Assembly (NCBI GenBank): GCA_963422465.1
Contig: OY730170.1
Coordinates: 2,394,379-2,458,378, forward strand
Source of the DNA: Lichina pygmaea
Taxonomy: Eukaryota > Ascomycota > Lichinomycetes > Lichinales > Lichinaceae
Length of the DNA stretch: 64,000 nt
Direction of reading: 5' to 3'
In this document: positions 31,362-42,554 of the stretch, piece after piece
How the letters are laid out: each line of letters opens with the position of its first letter
Position numbering within the stretch: the first letter of the stretch is position 1
Notes under the pieces: generated by a model
Told to the model about the DNA's origin: nothing
Seen by the model: the letters and a program-made list of their open reading frames with translations, nothing else
Database searches by the model: none
Translations under genes and position numbers: made by a program

Positions 31362-32230
31362 TATAGCTATGCACCCATGGAACTGGATGCAGTCCACCAC
31401 AGGGGAAGGTTCACGAAGGGAAGGAACAACAAAAAAAGGAAAGCACTGAAGTGCTATGCCTGTGGCAAGCTAGGCCACATGGCGAAAGACTGTTGTTCAA
31501 AGAACAAGGTGCACTGACAGCAACTTAATACACTTGACAGAGACTGGAATGTCATTGAGCCAGAGAACCCACCAGGAGAGGCTCAGCTATCTCTCGAACA
31601 ATAGGACAACTACGATCAGACATTGGAAGCAGCCCACCAACTGGCAACATCAGGAGGCAAGGACCTACCAGAACAGACAGGTCAGGACAAGAGATAGGAG
31701 CCTTTAACCACCTCTGACAGGAACTGAGACAAACCTGTGTCTATCAAAGAAGAAATACCACAAGGAAGCTATACTTACAGCATTGACCCACGAAATCTAC
31801 GGCACGGCGAACTACAGTGGAGGTTTTGCACAGAGCACTACTGCACCTACCACGAACAACTACAAAGGTACAGAGGACATTCACCCTACCACGCCACCTG
31901 CCACAAGTATTGGGTCAACTGCAAGAAGGATATGTGTGAGATCCACCTTTGGGACAAACACCAACACACTGCATTCTCTGGACACACACATGATTGGCAC
32001 AAACACCTCATGTTCCTACAGCAAGGCAACAACCACAACTGCTACATCAACAATTGGCAGTACTGCCTCAAGCCTGGATGTGACAAGCATCAGCAAGACA
32101 ACTTCATGAACAGATTCCTCAGGACTGATGGGAATAGCTGGACCTATTGCCCAGTCAGTGGAAAAACACTTCAATCAGGAAAAGACTGAACTCCCTTGTC
32201 AAGAGGTGACATCGGGAGCTCAACAACATG
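31362..32230 (+). pseudogene. Gag 3' region of chromovirus A
   Basis: Contains the zinc knuckle CYACGKLGHMAKDCCSKNK (about 31455-31511), followed by a glutamine- and threonine-rich spacer leading to the protease. A histidine/cysteine-rich frame at 31737-32189 (CHKYWVNCKKDMCEIHLW) occupies the spacer and has a counterpart in B at 60594-61001, so it may be a real part of the polyprotein. Confidence 0.6.
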
Positions 32231-32257
32231 ACCCCTAGCAACACAAAGCACCTGTGA

Positions 32258-32806
32258 TTGCCTGTGTCACTACATGCCAACACGCCAGTACAGACATACG
32301 CACTTGTTGACTCTGGAGCCAGTGGAAACTACATCTCAAGACAACTCTACAACACCCTCAGCACTGGAAGGAGACGCAAGCAGCAGCCCTATCAGCTTGT
32401 GATGGCAAATAGACATACAGAGCTAGTCTGCCATGAGACACAGCCAATGGAAATAGTTACCAGACACCATGCTGAAAGGATCCACCTTGATATTGTCAAG
32501 TTGGCCACTCAGGATATCTATTTGAGGATGCCTTGGCTAAAGAAGCACAACCCAGTTGTTAACTGGAGGACAGGAGTACTCACATTTAGGAACTGCACTA
32601 ACAACACAGCTCAGACCTGTTACCAGCCGCAGAAGGTGTGGACAGATGAGGGAAGGAGTCCTCAGTGGAACCTCACTGACAGAAAGGATGACTCTCAAGA
32701 GAAGAGGTCTGCCTTGACAGGCACACCCCAGAACCAGGTGGCCAAACAGTCAGAGATGAAGAGAGAGGAAGTTGTTAACTCTCTGGAGATCTCTGAAGAG
32801 TACTGA
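32258..32806 (+). pseudogene. Protease region of chromovirus A
   Basis: Aspartic protease with the active-site motif ALVDSGASGNYISRQL and the downstream IYLRMPWLKKHNPVVNW, the standard Ty3/Gypsy arrangement, followed by a lysine-rich spacer before RT. The same region of B lies at 59977-60525 on the minus strand. Confidence 0.8.
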
Positions 32807-32859
32807 CCTAGGTATGATAACCTCTTTCAGGAAGAGACAACAACAGCAGCGTTGCCTAA

Positions 32860-34153
32860 GCACTAACCTTGGGATCATGAGATCAAGTTGCAACCAGGGA
32901 TAGAGCCAGGATTTGGACCAATTTACCAGTTATCAGAGAAAGAGCTCCAAGTACTTCGCGAGTACCTGGAGAAAAACCTGAAAAAAGATTTCATTCAAGA
33001 ATCTTAATCGCCAGCAGGATACCTGATACTATTTGCAACAGAGAAAGACAGAAGTCTTTGACTTTGTGTGGATTACAGGAAACTCAACAACATTACTATC
33101 AAGAACTGATATCTGTTGCCAAATGCGAACAAATTGTGAGACAGGATCAGCCAAGCTACAATCTTTACCAAGCTGGACTTGAAAGGAGTATACAACCTGA
33201 TACGCATGAAAAAAGAAGAAGAATAGAAGACAGCCTTCAGAACCTGATACAGACACTACAAGTATCTGGTTATGCCATTCAGACTCACGAACGCACTAGC
33301 AACATGTCAAGCATTGATCAACAATGTCATCAGAGCACACCTGGACCAAACAGCTATCACCTACCTGGACAACATTCTTGTCTACTCAAACACGCAACAG
33401 GAATATACCAAACATGTGAAGGATGTTCTACAATGCCTACAACAGGCAGGGCTCAAGCTCAACCCAAAGAAATGTGAGTTCAACAAACTGGAAGTTGAAT
33501 TCCTCGGATATGTCATAGGGATCAAAGGGATCAAGATTGACTCTGAGAAAATCAAAGTGATTCAGCAATAGCCAACACTGACATCAGTTAAGGAAGTACA
33601 AGCCTTCCTAGGATTTACCAACTTCAACTGACAGTTTATTAAGAACTACTCACAGATAGGAACACCACTGACAGAACTCACAAAGAAGGATGTGGAGTAC
33701 TGGTGGACAGAGAGACAACAAAAAGCATTCTGACAGCTCAAGGACAATTGTGCCAAGGAACCAGTTCTTCTCAACTTCAAGACAGGCCAACTGACACAAA
33801 TCAAGACAGACACTTCAGATCAGGCAGTGGGAGCATGTCTATGCCAACAGGCAGATGGCAAGTGGCACCCAGTTGCCTACTACTCACGAAAAATAGCACA
33901 AGCGGAACAGAACTATGATATCCACAACAAAAAGCTACTGGCAGTTGTTAACGCACTCGAACACTGGAGAGTGTACGCGGAAAGCAGTTCTGAACTCACT
34001 CTTCTTACAGACCACAAGAATCTGACAATGTTCACGACAACCAAGAAGCTGAACAGACAGCAAGTCAGATGGGCTGAACTCCTAGGGCAACACAAGTTCA
34101 AGATCTTGTACACCCCTGGACAAGACAATAGGAGAGCAGACGCACTAAGCTGA
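32860..34153 (+). pseudogene. Reverse transcriptase and RNase H region of chromovirus A
   Basis: RT motifs MPFRLTNALATCQALIN, TYLDNILVYSN and CEFNKLEVEFLGYVI (33270-33570), then the RNase H motifs VGACLCQQADGKWHPVAYYS, NYDIHNKKLLAVVNALEHWR, LTDHKNLTMF and the terminal NRRADALS (33820-34153). Fossil pol. Confidence 0.8.
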
Positions 34154-34165
34154 TGAAAAGACTAC

Positions 34166-35560
34166 ATGGAAGATGATGAACACCAAAGAATGATCTTACA
34201 GCAGGACCAGCAAGGAAACCTGGTGCCTCAACCACAGATCAACAAGCTCACGGCAGAAGACACTGAAGAACTAATAAGGAACTACCACGACAATACAGCA
34301 CATGGTCACCCAGAAATCTCCAAGACCACAGACCTTATCCAACAGGCAGGGAACAATGTTATTAACCTCTGACAACATGTCACAAGCTACATCAGCAAGT
34401 GTCTACTATGCCAGAAAAACAAACATGGAAGACATAAGCTATACAGAGAAGGACATCCAAACACGATACTCAGAGGCCTGTGGGAAGACATGTCAATGGA
34501 CTTCATCACAAAGCTACCCAAGTCCAAAGACCCAGTCACAGGAATCACCTACAACTTGATTATGGTGATAGTGGACAGATTCACAAAATATCTAATAGTG
34601 GTACTATTCAAGGAGACTCACACAGCAGAACAGTTGGGACACCTCTTACTGGACAGATTGGTCAGAGACCACGGAGTTCCAATCACGATCATTACAGACA
34701 GAGACAAACTCTTCACATCCAACTACTGGAAGACAATCAGTGCAGCCATGGGAACAAAACCCAAAATGTCTACAGTCTATCACCCACAAACTGACAGCCA
34801 GACAGAGCAAGCAAACCAAGTCCTGGAGACTTACTTACAGCATTACATCAATCAGACCCACAGCAATTGGGTACAGTTATTACTGGTGGCACAGCTGGCA
34901 ATCAACTGGCACAGATCAGACTCAACAAAGGAATCACTATTTTTTGCCAATTTTGGACAATATGTGAACATCAGGATGCCAAGCAGAGCTTCACCAAACA
35001 CGGAGAAAGCACTCCAACATGACAAGCTCCTACAACAAACACACACGATGATGAGGCACTACCTTCAAGAAACCTCAGAAAGAATACAACATCAGATAGA
35101 TAAGAAATCAAAAATAGTACCTCAGCTAAAGAAGGGGGATAAAGTCTACCTCCTCACAAGAAATTGGAAAGTCAAGAACCCAAGAACAAAGAAACTGGAC
35201 TATGTCAAGGTCAGACTATTTTCAGTTGAAGAAAAAACTGGACCAGTCAATGTCAGACTGCGACTACTGAGAGATGCTTGGGTACACCCCAACTTTCACA
35301 TCTCAATGATCAAATTAGCTGACCAGAACACACTCTTGCAGGAAACATTTTATTACCAACTAGAGGAAGAACAGGAATTCGAGGTTAAACAGATCCTGAA
35401 GAGAAAAAGTCAGCGATACCTTGTCAAGTGGAAAAACTACCCAGACTTGGAAAATACCTGGGAACTACTCAGGAACCTCGTGAACTGCCAGCTCCTTCTG
35501 CAGCAGTTCTGGCAGAAGCAGGACCAAACAGCTCAGCCTGCAGTGTGGACGTGTCAATAA
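34166..35560 (+). pseudogene. Integrase and chromodomain region of chromovirus A
   Basis: Integrase zinc-finger region, then the core in 34490-35560: MDFITKLPKSKDPVTG, MVIVDRFTKY, ITDRDKLFTSNYW and VYHPQTDSQTEQANQ, giving the D, D and E regions. The C-terminal GPVNVRLRL and HPNFHISMIK precede a chromodomain: EFEVKQILKRKSQRYLVKW, then ENTWE (about 35380-35470). Chromodomains direct integration of this clade to marked heterochromatin. Confidence 0.85.
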
Positions 35561-35660
35561 CTGTCACTGACAAATCTTCACCATCTGCCTCTATTTCAGC
35601 AACAAGGCACTGGAGCTTCTTCTTCGCTTGACCCCCAGCACCCTCAAGAACCTTTCACTT

Positions 35661-35900
35661 TCAGAACACACAAGCCTGCAGTTCGGCAAGCTGCTCAACA
35701 AGAGTATCCCGCTTGGCCTCATCAACAGCCAAATCCTTGGGAAGGTTATCTTGAGTCATGTTGAGCAACTCCCAAGAAAGCGACACACAGGACTTCCTAC
35801 AACAAGTGCATTCAGCACACTTCAACTTATTGTTGTTGTCAGACATTCGGAAGCAGGGCTTGTGGTTCAAAACACAGAAGTCACACAGAGCAAGTGACAC
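35661..35900 (-). CDS. Antisense Zn(II)2Cys6 ORF in chromovirus A
   Basis: A 79-residue frame on the strand opposite to the element, between the chromodomain and the 3' LTR, starting 113 bp inside the LTR. Cysteine spacing is C-x2-C-x6-C-x11-C-x2-C-x6-C (CDFC at residues 6-9, last C at 38), an exact fit to the fungal GAL4-type binuclear zinc cluster. A leucine-rich stretch follows (LVEQLAELQ), as in dimerising zinc-cluster factors. Homologous to 51092-51412 in B and comparable to 52036-52608 in C. Known families give DNA binding; a role in controlling the element is my inference. Confidence 0.7.
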   Translation of the reverse strand: MSLALCDFCVLNHKPCFRMSDNNNKLKCAECTCCRKSCVSLSWELLNMTQDNLPKDLAVDEAKRDTLVEQLAELQACVF

Positions 35901-36140
35901 AAAGTTATGATCACAGATCTGGGCTGCCAGTTGTTTTCAGTAAGCAGAGGCACGTGATTTGGCAGACATACTCAAGAATTCATCAGGATGATGAATAAAG
36001 GAGAGGAGGGTAGTGTTACAACCCAGGGAATAGAAGCCACTCATTTATAGGCAATCAGGCCGCAGGCCAGGCAAGAGGACATCATGGAAGTCAAGTGACC
36101 AGCCAACAAGGGGTCACGTGACTGTCGAGACACACACAGG

Positions 36141-36286
36141 AGTCTTGACGCAGCATGCATGAAGCATCAAGACAATCTCACCCATCTTGACACAGCATGC
36201 ATGAAGTATCAAGACAATCTCACCAGTCTTGACACAGCATGCATGAAGCATCAAGACAATCTCACCTGTCTTGATGCAGGATACAT
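36141..36286 (+). repeat. 42-bp hairpin minisatellite in LTR A
   Basis: Three full 42-bp units (36141-36182, 36183-36224, 36225-36266) and a partial fourth. Each unit is itself an inverted repeat: TCTTGA and TCAAGA flank a core containing GCATGCATG. It lies upstream of the TATA-like box, where regulatory sites would be expected. Confidence 0.85.
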
Positions 36287-36300
36287 AACATAGTGGGACT

Positions 36301-36326
36301 GTCAAGACAATCTTGATTGTCTTGAC
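36301..36326. repeat. Perfect palindrome in LTR A
   Basis: Two 12-nt arms (GTCAAGACAATC and its complement) separated by TT. They share the TCTTGA/TCAAGA core with the neighbouring minisatellite units and lie about 10 bp before the TATA-like box. Confidence 0.8.
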
Positions 36327-36335
36327 AGGCCAGCA

Positions 36336-36343
36336 CTATATAG
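36336..36343 (+). promoter_or_regulatory. TATA-like box of LTR A
   Basis: CTATATAG, conserved in the same context (GCACTATATAGTC) in LTR E at 63384-63391 and in both LTRs of B (50805-50812 and the matching site near 62344-62351, minus strand). It lies just downstream of the tandem hairpins in each. Confidence 0.5.
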
Positions 36344-36689
36344 TCTGGTGATAGTTCTCTTATGGAACAATTGTCTTCAACTTATGTTGTGATCCAGACA
36401 ACTAGATCTACTTCAATACAATCCTTTTGTACAAAGCTATTGATCAGGTGTCACCACCACCACATTCCACCAAACCCCTTCGCACTCCTTGACACTCCTC
36501 TCCTGCGAGAACCAACCCACCTTCCACCTCTCGCCCTAATTCTATACTCGGATAGGACAGTACAGTACAGACCGCAACAAGAAGAAATATTAGAAGATTT
36601 TTTGTGAGGATTAAACCAGACTTCTACTGCATAGCTGAGAAGTGATCTCAGTATTGCAGTGTAGACAAGTTTAGCAGAGAGAACAGGTA

Positions 36690-39110
36690 GACTCTATTTA
36701 GAAAAGGTAGTTCTGGAAAGTGCTGAGAAAAACTTGGAAGCTTTCTGTAATATGATTTTCTGGTGTTTTTTCCAGAGAAGCTTGGAATCATAGTGTAGTC
36801 CCAGAATACACACTTCTTCCTTTGGCTGTAGTACTACTTCTCCAAGTCTTAGACTAAGCTGAATATTATCTGTTCTTCTTCTAGAAAAATAGAGAAGTTT
36901 ATACTTTTTAGGTGCAAACTTCATTCCATGTTTTCTTGCCTAGTCTAAACACTTGGAGTGAGTAGACTTCAGCTTCAGGAGATTGTTTTTAAGAGAAGAG
37001 GAAAATGCCAGAAGATTTGTATTATCTGCAAAGCCCAGAGTTGATACATCTTTCTCTGGTATATAAACAATATTATAAAGATCTGAAATATAGAAAAGAA
37101 ATAAAATAGGAGAGAGAGGTGAATCTTGGGGAACTCCACAGTGTACTGGAAAAAGAGAAGACTCTGAATCATCAAAAGCAAGAGAGGTTTTTCCTTGGGT
37201 AGTGAAAGAAAAGATCTAGTTAACAAACCAGCTGGGAATTTCTTTTCTTTCCAGGATTTTCTTGAGAATTTCTGGCAGAACTCTATCATAAACTTTTCAG
37301 ATATCCAGAGAAAGAAGACTGGCTACTATTTCTTCCTTCCAGACTTTTTTAACTTGGGAAGTGAGTAGAAATAGTGCAGACTCAGTTGATCTTTCTTTTC
37401 TGAAGTCTATCTGGATTTCTGGTAGTAGGTTTTCTTTCTCTGCCAGTTCACTTAGCTTTATGGCTGCCAGAGCTTCCATCAGCTTCCCAATTATGTTGAG
37501 AAGTGCTATTGGCCTCCAAGCTTTGGTATAGCAATAGGATCCTTTGCTAGGCTTTCTCAAGCATATTGTTCTGGCTGCTTTGTATCTGTCAGGGAAATAT
37601 TCTAGCTTCCAGCAGGCTTCCAGAACTTTGGCTATCTTTTCATTGAAAGAGTCTCCTACTGCCTTTAGAAATCCATTGGGTAGAGTGTCTTTCCCAGAAG
37701 CTGTAAAAGGTTTTTTCTTTTTCAGAATATTGTGGATATCTTCTTTGGAGATTTCCTGAGATAGCTGGTGTTGTTGGTGGTTGGCTGGCTGGTCCTGGGA
37801 TTCTGGTACTGGCTGGAGAGGTAGAGGGAAGAACTGGGTTTTGAATACTTCTACCTTTTCTGTGAAAGTTCTAGCAGTTTCTCCATCTTGCTTTGTGAGC
37901 TCTGGAACAATTGGAAGTTCTGGTGGTTTGCCAGCTTTTTCTTTACCCCACTTGGCTATTTTCCAGTGCTTTTGTGTTTCAGCCAGGTTCTGGAGTTGTT
38001 CTCTGAATGTCTTTCTTTTCACATTCTTGATCAGGTGTTTCTTTTCCTTTATTACCTTTTCAAGTTTGTAGACTGGTTCTAGGTTTTGGAAGACTTTTCT
38101 CCTTAGTTTTCTTTCCTCTTTAATTTTCTCTTTAATCTCTTGGTTCCACCAGGGAACAGTGTACTTTGAGTCTCTCAGAGGTCTTGTTGTCTTGTCAGCC
38201 AGTTCTTGAAGAGCTTTGTCCAGGTTCTCTAGATAGTTGTCCACTTCCTCTCTGTTAAGTAGTGGTGGAATAGGGGGAAGATTCTTAGCTTCTTTCTTGA
38301 CTTGGTCCAGATCTAGTGTTCTCCAGTTTCTTTGGTGGGTTCTGGCTTTCTTTAGTGTTTCCAGACTTAGGATTGTCTAAACTGGTCTATGGTCTAAACC
38401 TGTGTAGAAGTCTAGGTTAATCTGGGAAGAAATAAAGAAATTAAGAAGTGATATAAAAATAAAAACTAAGTTAATAGCAGAGAAGGGAGACTCTGCCAGT
38501 GTTCTTGCTCTTGTTGGTGTGAAAGATGCTATTGCCAGCTCTAGTCCTTGATTATCTGTGAGTTCTTTGAACTTAGTAGCTAGTTCAGAGTAGAGTTGGA
38601 AGAATTTTGACTAGAATAGGTAGTGGAGGTTTGAGTCAGTCAGAAGAATATATTCTCCTTCTTTCTCCAGTGCCTGGGCTAGTACATCCAGTAGAGCTTC
38701 TGCTGATACTCTGTAGTTTTCCTGGCTTGTAGGTGTGAAGTACAGGTTATGTACTCACAACACTTTTGCTTGCACTCTTATCTCCAGTGATGTTAAATCC
38801 TCACTCCAGAACACAGAGATTATAGCTGACATCTGTATTCTTCTGTTGATTAGAACCAGAGTTCTCCCTAACACTTGGTCTTGAAGAGGGTAAAAGACTG
38901 AGGAGACTGTTGAGGTACTTGTTTCCTGGTATAGATTTCTCTAAGGTTCTTGAAGTGTAATCAGATCCACTTCTTGGAGTCTGGGGTTAGCTAGTAGAAG
39001 ATCTTGACATGTCTGGCTTTTCTGCACATTATACTGGAGAAGGTTGAGAGTTGGTGTACTCATCAAACCTCTGGGTTAGAATCCACAAGTATCTCAAAAG
39101 AGTTTTGTTT
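36690..39110 (-). pseudogene. LINE Y ORF2: endonuclease, linker and RT
   Basis: The longest open piece is 37297-38244 (315 aa): linker from MDNYLENLDKALQELADKTT, then LPNGFLKAVG, PIALLNIIGKLMEA, QIDFRKERSTESALF and SLDI. Further RT and post-RT motifs lie at 36694-37290 (HCGVPQDSPLSPILF-like, ALGFADNTN-like, KEEVCILGLHYDSKL). The endonuclease lies at 38250-39080. Several stops and changes break the frame. Confidence 0.75.
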
Positions 39111-40464
39111 TGGAAGATTAGTGGTAGTCTTCAGGTTTTGCAGAGGTTACTTGAAAGCTAAGTCTTGCACTTGATCTGGTTCTCACCAGCTCTCCCTGTT
39201 TTCTTTTCTTCCTATTCTCTTTATCAGATAGATTAGAGCTACTTCCAGTATTAGTGGTCTAGTTTGGAGAGAAGATAAAAGTGGAAGAGATGTTTTCTGG
39301 AGTGGTGTATCTTCCAGGTCTGGTGAGCCAGGATTCTCTAGCTTTCTGTGTAGCCTCCTGCTTTTTAGGGCAGACTTTTTCCCAAGCAGAGTGCTTCCCT
39401 CCACAGTTAGCACATTTGGAGACTAGCTTTTCTTGAAGGATTGGGTAATCTCTTCTGCCATATTTTCCTCCATATGCCAGGCACTGTGCTTGAGCTTGGC
39501 AGGTTCTTGCCTGGTGTCCAAAATTTGAGTATTTGTAGTATTAAACTACTGATGTATCCAGAAGTGCTGGCTTCACTTCATAGATCATGTGGCTAAGTAC
39601 AACTTCTCTCTTGATTAGTAGATTAGCTTGCTCAGGTGTTGCAAGATCTATGTGCAGAGATATCACAGATTTCTTAAGAAGTTTGGACTTTCTGGTCCAG
39701 TAGGTTCTCAGGATTTTGACCTGGTTTTCCATACCAGAGTTTTGTCTGAAGATAGTCTTAGTTATCTCTTCCAGATTGTCTGGATTGAAGTCCTTTTTTT
39801 GAACTTGATAAACTATGACTAGGAAGATTCTGGAAGAGATCTTGGCTTCTTCAGAGAACACTGCAGAGATCCAGTCTTTGTTCTACTCTAGTTAAGTCTT
39901 GGCTGAGGGAGATTCCAGAGAGATGATAATATCACCAGAAGAGAGCTTTCTGACTGCTCTGATATCTTTCTGGCAAGGTGTAGGGACTTTGTTCTTGATA
40001 GTCTACACAAGCTGGGAAGGTGTTCTGTTTCCTGTCTGTGCAGTTAGAACTCCAGGTCTGATAGTAATCTTACTGAAGATTCTCTGGAGAACTGGAATTT
40101 CCTGAACTGTAGCTTTCTGGACTGCTTGAGTATAGAAAAGATTAGATACTGGTGTTTGCGTATTCTTCTTAATTCTGTCCAGTCTCTGGAGAACTTTCTA
40201 GATCTCTTGTCCAGTGGTGGAAGGTGTAGCTGTGTAGCTTGCTAGCTGAGTGGTGATTTTCTTCCATGCTGCCTGTACCTTTGGGGGAGCTTTAGACTGG
40301 TTTAGCCAGACTTCAACAATCTGGGATACTGGCAGTGTGTTTTCTCCAGCTTGTTGATCTGGTGTTAGTAGAGAGGTATCTTGTTGGCTTGTCTCTGTGG
40401 GAATAGATAAAGAAGAGCTGGATTGGATGTTAGAAGATCTGGGAGCCAGTATAGAGATTAGTGC
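39110..40464 (-). pseudogene. LINE Y ORF1 (gag-like zinc-knuckle protein), decayed
   Basis: Minus-strand pieces: KVQAAWKKITTQLASY (40198-40494), then the conserved SRIFLVIVYQVQKKDFNPDN segment (39541-39861), and knuckles including KCANCGGKHSAWEKVC near 39400-39420. The order matches the Z ORF1 at 41152-42495. The N-terminus continues at 47525 beyond the inserted Z LINE. Confidence 0.65.
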
Positions 40465-41151
40465 AAAAAACTCTTCCCAGTACCACATCATCAAAGGACC
40501 ATCACTTTTGACAATCAGCGGATTTTGTCATAAGTCCTGGAAACCAGTTGTGAAGCTTGCTGAAACCACCCACTTCCCAAGGGTGAAAACCCATCACTTT
40601 TCTGAATCAGGCCTATTGGTCAAAAGTGGTGATCCCAGAACTTATGTTTTCTTACTTTAACTACCAACCACCCAGCCACAACAAGAGTGAGAGAGACCAG
40701 AGGTATCCTGAAGAACTGGGCAAAGCTCTACCTACCTTGGAACAATCAGCCCTGAGACCAAAACTCAGGATTAAGCCAGTACTTCCAGTCTATCAGAGAT
40801 AAAATACCAAACCTCTCCTAAAAGTGAGAAACATCTACCAACAAGAAGATCAGAGCTTCCAGGATAAGAGGAATAGTTTAGAGCTTACCTCTAGTGCTGG
40901 TAGAGTTGAAAAACTCTAGGAAAGCTCAGGCAGAGGGTGTAGTCCCTAGCTTGAGTCAATACAACCAGATTTCCCTAGAGTCTAGTTAGAAAAGACTGCC
41001 CAGGAAAGTACAGTCTTGGGGAGTGGTCCCAGGATTGTGCAACTACTACTAGGAACCAGGTGACCTTTTGTGAACAACTGGAAGAAGTCTGCAAAAGAGC
41101 CTCACCAATCCCAGCCAAAAAGAACTACTGGAAGACACCTAAAATCACATA
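40465..41151 (+). other. 5'UTR of LINE Z with inverted-repeat structure
   Basis: A 687-bp leader without a convincing ORF. ATCACTTTTGACAATC (40501-40516) can pair with ATTGGTCAAAAGTGGTGAT (40614-40632), enclosing GGTGAAAACCCATCAC. The same blocks recur at the 5' ends of families X and Y despite overall divergence. Confidence 0.6.
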
Positions 41152-42495
41152 ATGTCAAAGAAAAAACCAGAGAAAAAGAAAGAAAACCAGTCTTCTCCAA
41201 GCTCCCAGCAACCCCCAGTGGCCAACTCTCTGACAGACCAATCCCAGACTCAAGAAAAAAAAGAAGAGAAGGGGCTGACACCTCCCCAGCTAGTGGAAGA
41301 ATAGCTTATCCACATAAAAACTCCCCAACACATCAAAAAAGTATAGGATAGTATTCTGTCCAAAGTGGCAGAAGCTCTGGACAAAGATGTCCCCACTCAC
41401 TCACCTAACTCCCAGAGTCTCCAGAAGATACTTGAGAGACTGGACAGTATTGAGAAACAAGTCCAAAAACAAAACACCAAGCCAACATATGCCCAGGCAG
41501 CCCAGAAAACAGTAGGACAGGGAATCCTTGTTCCAACCAGAATCCACAGTGAAATCACTATCAGACCTGGAACTCAGACTGGCCAGCTAGCAAACAGAAC
41601 ACCAGCCCAGCTTATAGCAACTCTCAAGAAGAAAACACCACTCTCCTACCAAAAAGAAATAAGAGCAGCCAGAAAACTACCCTCAGAAGATATTATAATC
41701 TCTCTGGAAACTTCTCAAGCCAAGACTCAGCTAGAGGAAAACAAGGACTGGATCCCAGCTGTCTTTACAGCAGAGGCCAAGATATCACCCAGAATCTTGC
41801 TAGTGCTACTCCATAGAGTGCAGACAAAAGACTTCAAGCCAGAGAACCTGGAGGAAACAAAAAAGTAATCTTCTCCCGAAACTCTGGGATAGAAAGTAAG
41901 GTCAATATCCTAAGAACCTACTAGTTCAGAAAAGCCAAACTTCTCCAGAAGCCAGTCACATCTCTACATCTGGATCTAGCCACCCCAGAGCAAGCAAACC
42001 TCCTAATTAAGAAAGGAGTAGTTCTAGGATATACTCTACATAAGGTAGAACCAGCCCTGCTAGCAACATCAGTCACCCAGTACTACAAATATGCTAGGTT
42101 TAGACACCAAGCGCACACTTGCCAAGCCCAGGCCCAGTGTACAGCCTGTGGAGGAAAGTATGCCAGAAGAGACTGCCAGACTTCTCCAGAAACTCTAACA
42201 TCAAAATATGCAAACTGCAAGGGAAACCACCCAGCCTGGTCAAAGTCCTGCCAGAAAAAACAGGAAGCAATCCAGAAAGTAAGAGAGGTATGGCTAGCAA
42301 GACCAGGGAGGTACACAACAGCTCCCAGACTAGCTCTACCTCAGACTCCCTCAATACAAGAAAAAAGGCCAAGTCTACAAGACAGACAAGAGGCTAAGAA
42401 AAGAAAACAAGGGGAAGTACTAAGAGTATACTCAAGCTCAAGACTGAACATTCAGCTCCCCACTTTCCCACTTGCACAGAACTCAGAGTTCTAAA
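41152..42495 (+). pseudogene. LINE Z ORF1 (RNA-binding, zinc knuckles)
   Basis: Starts MSKKKPEKKKENQ at 41152, a basic N-terminus. It continues with a coiled-coil-like LQKILERLDSIEKQVQKQ (open piece 41365-41868), the conserved SPRILLVLLHRVQTKDFKPEN segment, and the knuckles CQAQAQCTACGGKYARRDC and ANCKGNHPAWSKSC (about 42120-42250), then a basic tail. In-frame stops are few and include TAG at tryptophan positions. It would coat LINE RNA. Confidence 0.75.
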
Positions 42496-42554
42496 TCAAC
42501 ATAGTTAGAAAAAAAGCTACTGAGATCTTGGAAGACTCTAGGTAAGAGGATTAA

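Larger units (their letters stand above)
31362..36579 (+). mobile_element. Ty3/Gypsy chromovirus A (5' part missing)
   Basis: Plus-strand chromovirus from the gag zinc knuckle to a complete 3' LTR. Parts: gag end, protease, RT, RNase H, integrase, chromodomain, an antisense ORF, then the 566-bp LTR 36014-36579. It is closely related to B and E. It is broken in several places. It was inserted in the Y LINE that continues at 36580. The X/Z LINE pair at its left replaces its 5' LTR and most of gag. Confidence 0.88.
36014..36579 (+). repeat. 3' LTR of chromovirus A
   Basis: A 566-bp LTR from TGTTACAACCC to CCGCAACA. It has 42-bp tandem hairpin repeats in its upstream half, a TATA-like CTATATAG at 36336-36343, and a downstream half (TTGTGATCCAGACAACTAGA onward) shared with the LTRs of B and E. 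Confidence 0.88.

Noticed and set aside
34480-34794. Alternative frame ORFs over the integrase of A (and 58191-58586 over B)
   Set aside because: They run in another frame over clear integrase motifs, so they are shadows.
36114-36305. Repeats in LTR A as a CRISPR array or a repeat protein (63-aa minus ORF)
   Set aside because: Units are contiguous 42-bp tandem hairpins without unique spacers, inside an LTR of a fungal element; the ORF is a by-product of the repeat.
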